Below, in pieces: positions 6,352-6,523 of a stretch of 6,523 bases of DNA (its first letter is position 1; every line of letters starts with the position of its first letter). The notes beneath the pieces were generated by a model. The model had not been told where the DNA came from. It worked only from the letters and a program-made list of their open reading frames with translations, and made no database searches. A program made the position numbers and the translations under genes. The stretch spans positions 1-6,523 of the forward strand of contig DZBC01000119.1 of the NCBI GenBank assembly GCA_022729835.1, given 5' to 3'. This DNA is from Sulfuricurvum sp. (GTDB taxonomy: Bacteria > Campylobacterota > Campylobacteria > Campylobacterales > Sulfurimonadaceae).

Positions 6352-6523
6352 GCCTCACGGTCGGCGCACTCACCGAGCAGATCAAAAATCTACTCGAGAC
6401 CACCTTCTTACATGTAAGCGTCGAAGGGGAGCTTTCGCGCATCACCCGTCACAACAGCGGCCACATCTACTTCACCCTCAAAGACGCCGACGCGACGATT
6501 GGCGGCGTCATGTTTCGCGCCAA
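6348..6523 (+). CDS. xseA: Exodeoxyribonuclease VII large subunit XseA, 3'-truncated by the window edge
   Basis: XseA is the large subunit of exonuclease VII, which with XseB degrades single-stranded DNA in repair and recombination. Only the first 58 codons are present. They cover the start of the N-terminal OB-fold DNA-binding domain: LTEQIKNLLETTF, then VSVEGELSR and SGHIYFTLKDADATIGGVMF, which match the family VeGEls...SGHiYFtLKD block closely. The ATG at 6348 overlaps the ubiE TGA (ATGA), consistent with coupled translation. The catalytic domain lies beyond the window. The TTACATGTAA word encodes part of F-L-H-V-S at residues 20-24. Confidence 0.95.
   Translation, partial: MSLTVGALTEQIKNLLETTFLHVSVEGELSRITRHNSGHIYFTLKDADATIGGVMFRA
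6408..6417 (+). repeat. TTACATGTAA palindrome in xseA
   Basis: Perfect palindrome preceded by CTTC and followed by GC, read as TTA-CAT-GTA-AGC (L-H-V-S). Its extended context TTCTTACATGTAAGC closely resembles the 4706 copy in ribD. Confidence 0.65.

Overview
The window is a compact block of eight co-directional plus-strand genes from a bacterial chromosome. The order is homoserine kinase (thrB, 5' end missing), ylxR, infB, rbfA, rimP, ribD, ubiE/menG and xseA (3' end missing). The run thrB-ylxR-infB-rbfA-rimP, together with the style of the proteins, points to Campylobacterota (Epsilonproteobacteria), most likely a free-living Sulfurimonas/Sulfurovum/Nitratifractor-like lineage. Base composition by eye is near half G+C, which is high for that phylum. 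The genus is an inference and is left open.

Positions 1-567 hold the C-terminal two thirds of ThrB. After a 42-nt gap, genes are packed with overlaps or 1-nt gaps: ylxR/infB overlap 11 nt, infB/rbfA 4 nt (GTGA), rbfA/rimP 1 nt (TGATG), rimP/ribD 7 nt, and ubiE/xseA 3 nt (ATGA). No terminator, tRNA, insertion sequence or CRISPR array was seen. ylxR-infB-rbfA-rimP is a translation-initiation and 30S-assembly cluster. ribD (riboflavin), ubiE (menaquinone methylation) and xseA (DNA repair) are housekeeping genes sharing the transcript.

The unusual feature is a recent tandem duplication of about 434 bp across the ribD/ubiE junction. Positions 4819-5251 (last 128 codons of ribD plus the first 15 codons of ubiE) recur at 5252-5685. 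The copies are identical except for one G missing from the first copy between 5228 and 5229. Both parent genes stay intact. Between them lies a new 143-codon open frame (5208-5639) that starts with the ubiE ribosome binding site and start codon and continues in frame into the RibD C-terminus. The missing G is what makes the frame open; without it translation would stop one codon past the junction. The duplication could be real or an assembly artefact.

A second signal is a palindromic word, TTACATGTA(A), seen six times (five independent) in 6.5 kb and always inside coding sequence. Chance predicts far fewer than one. It looks like a genome-wide over-represented word of unknown role.
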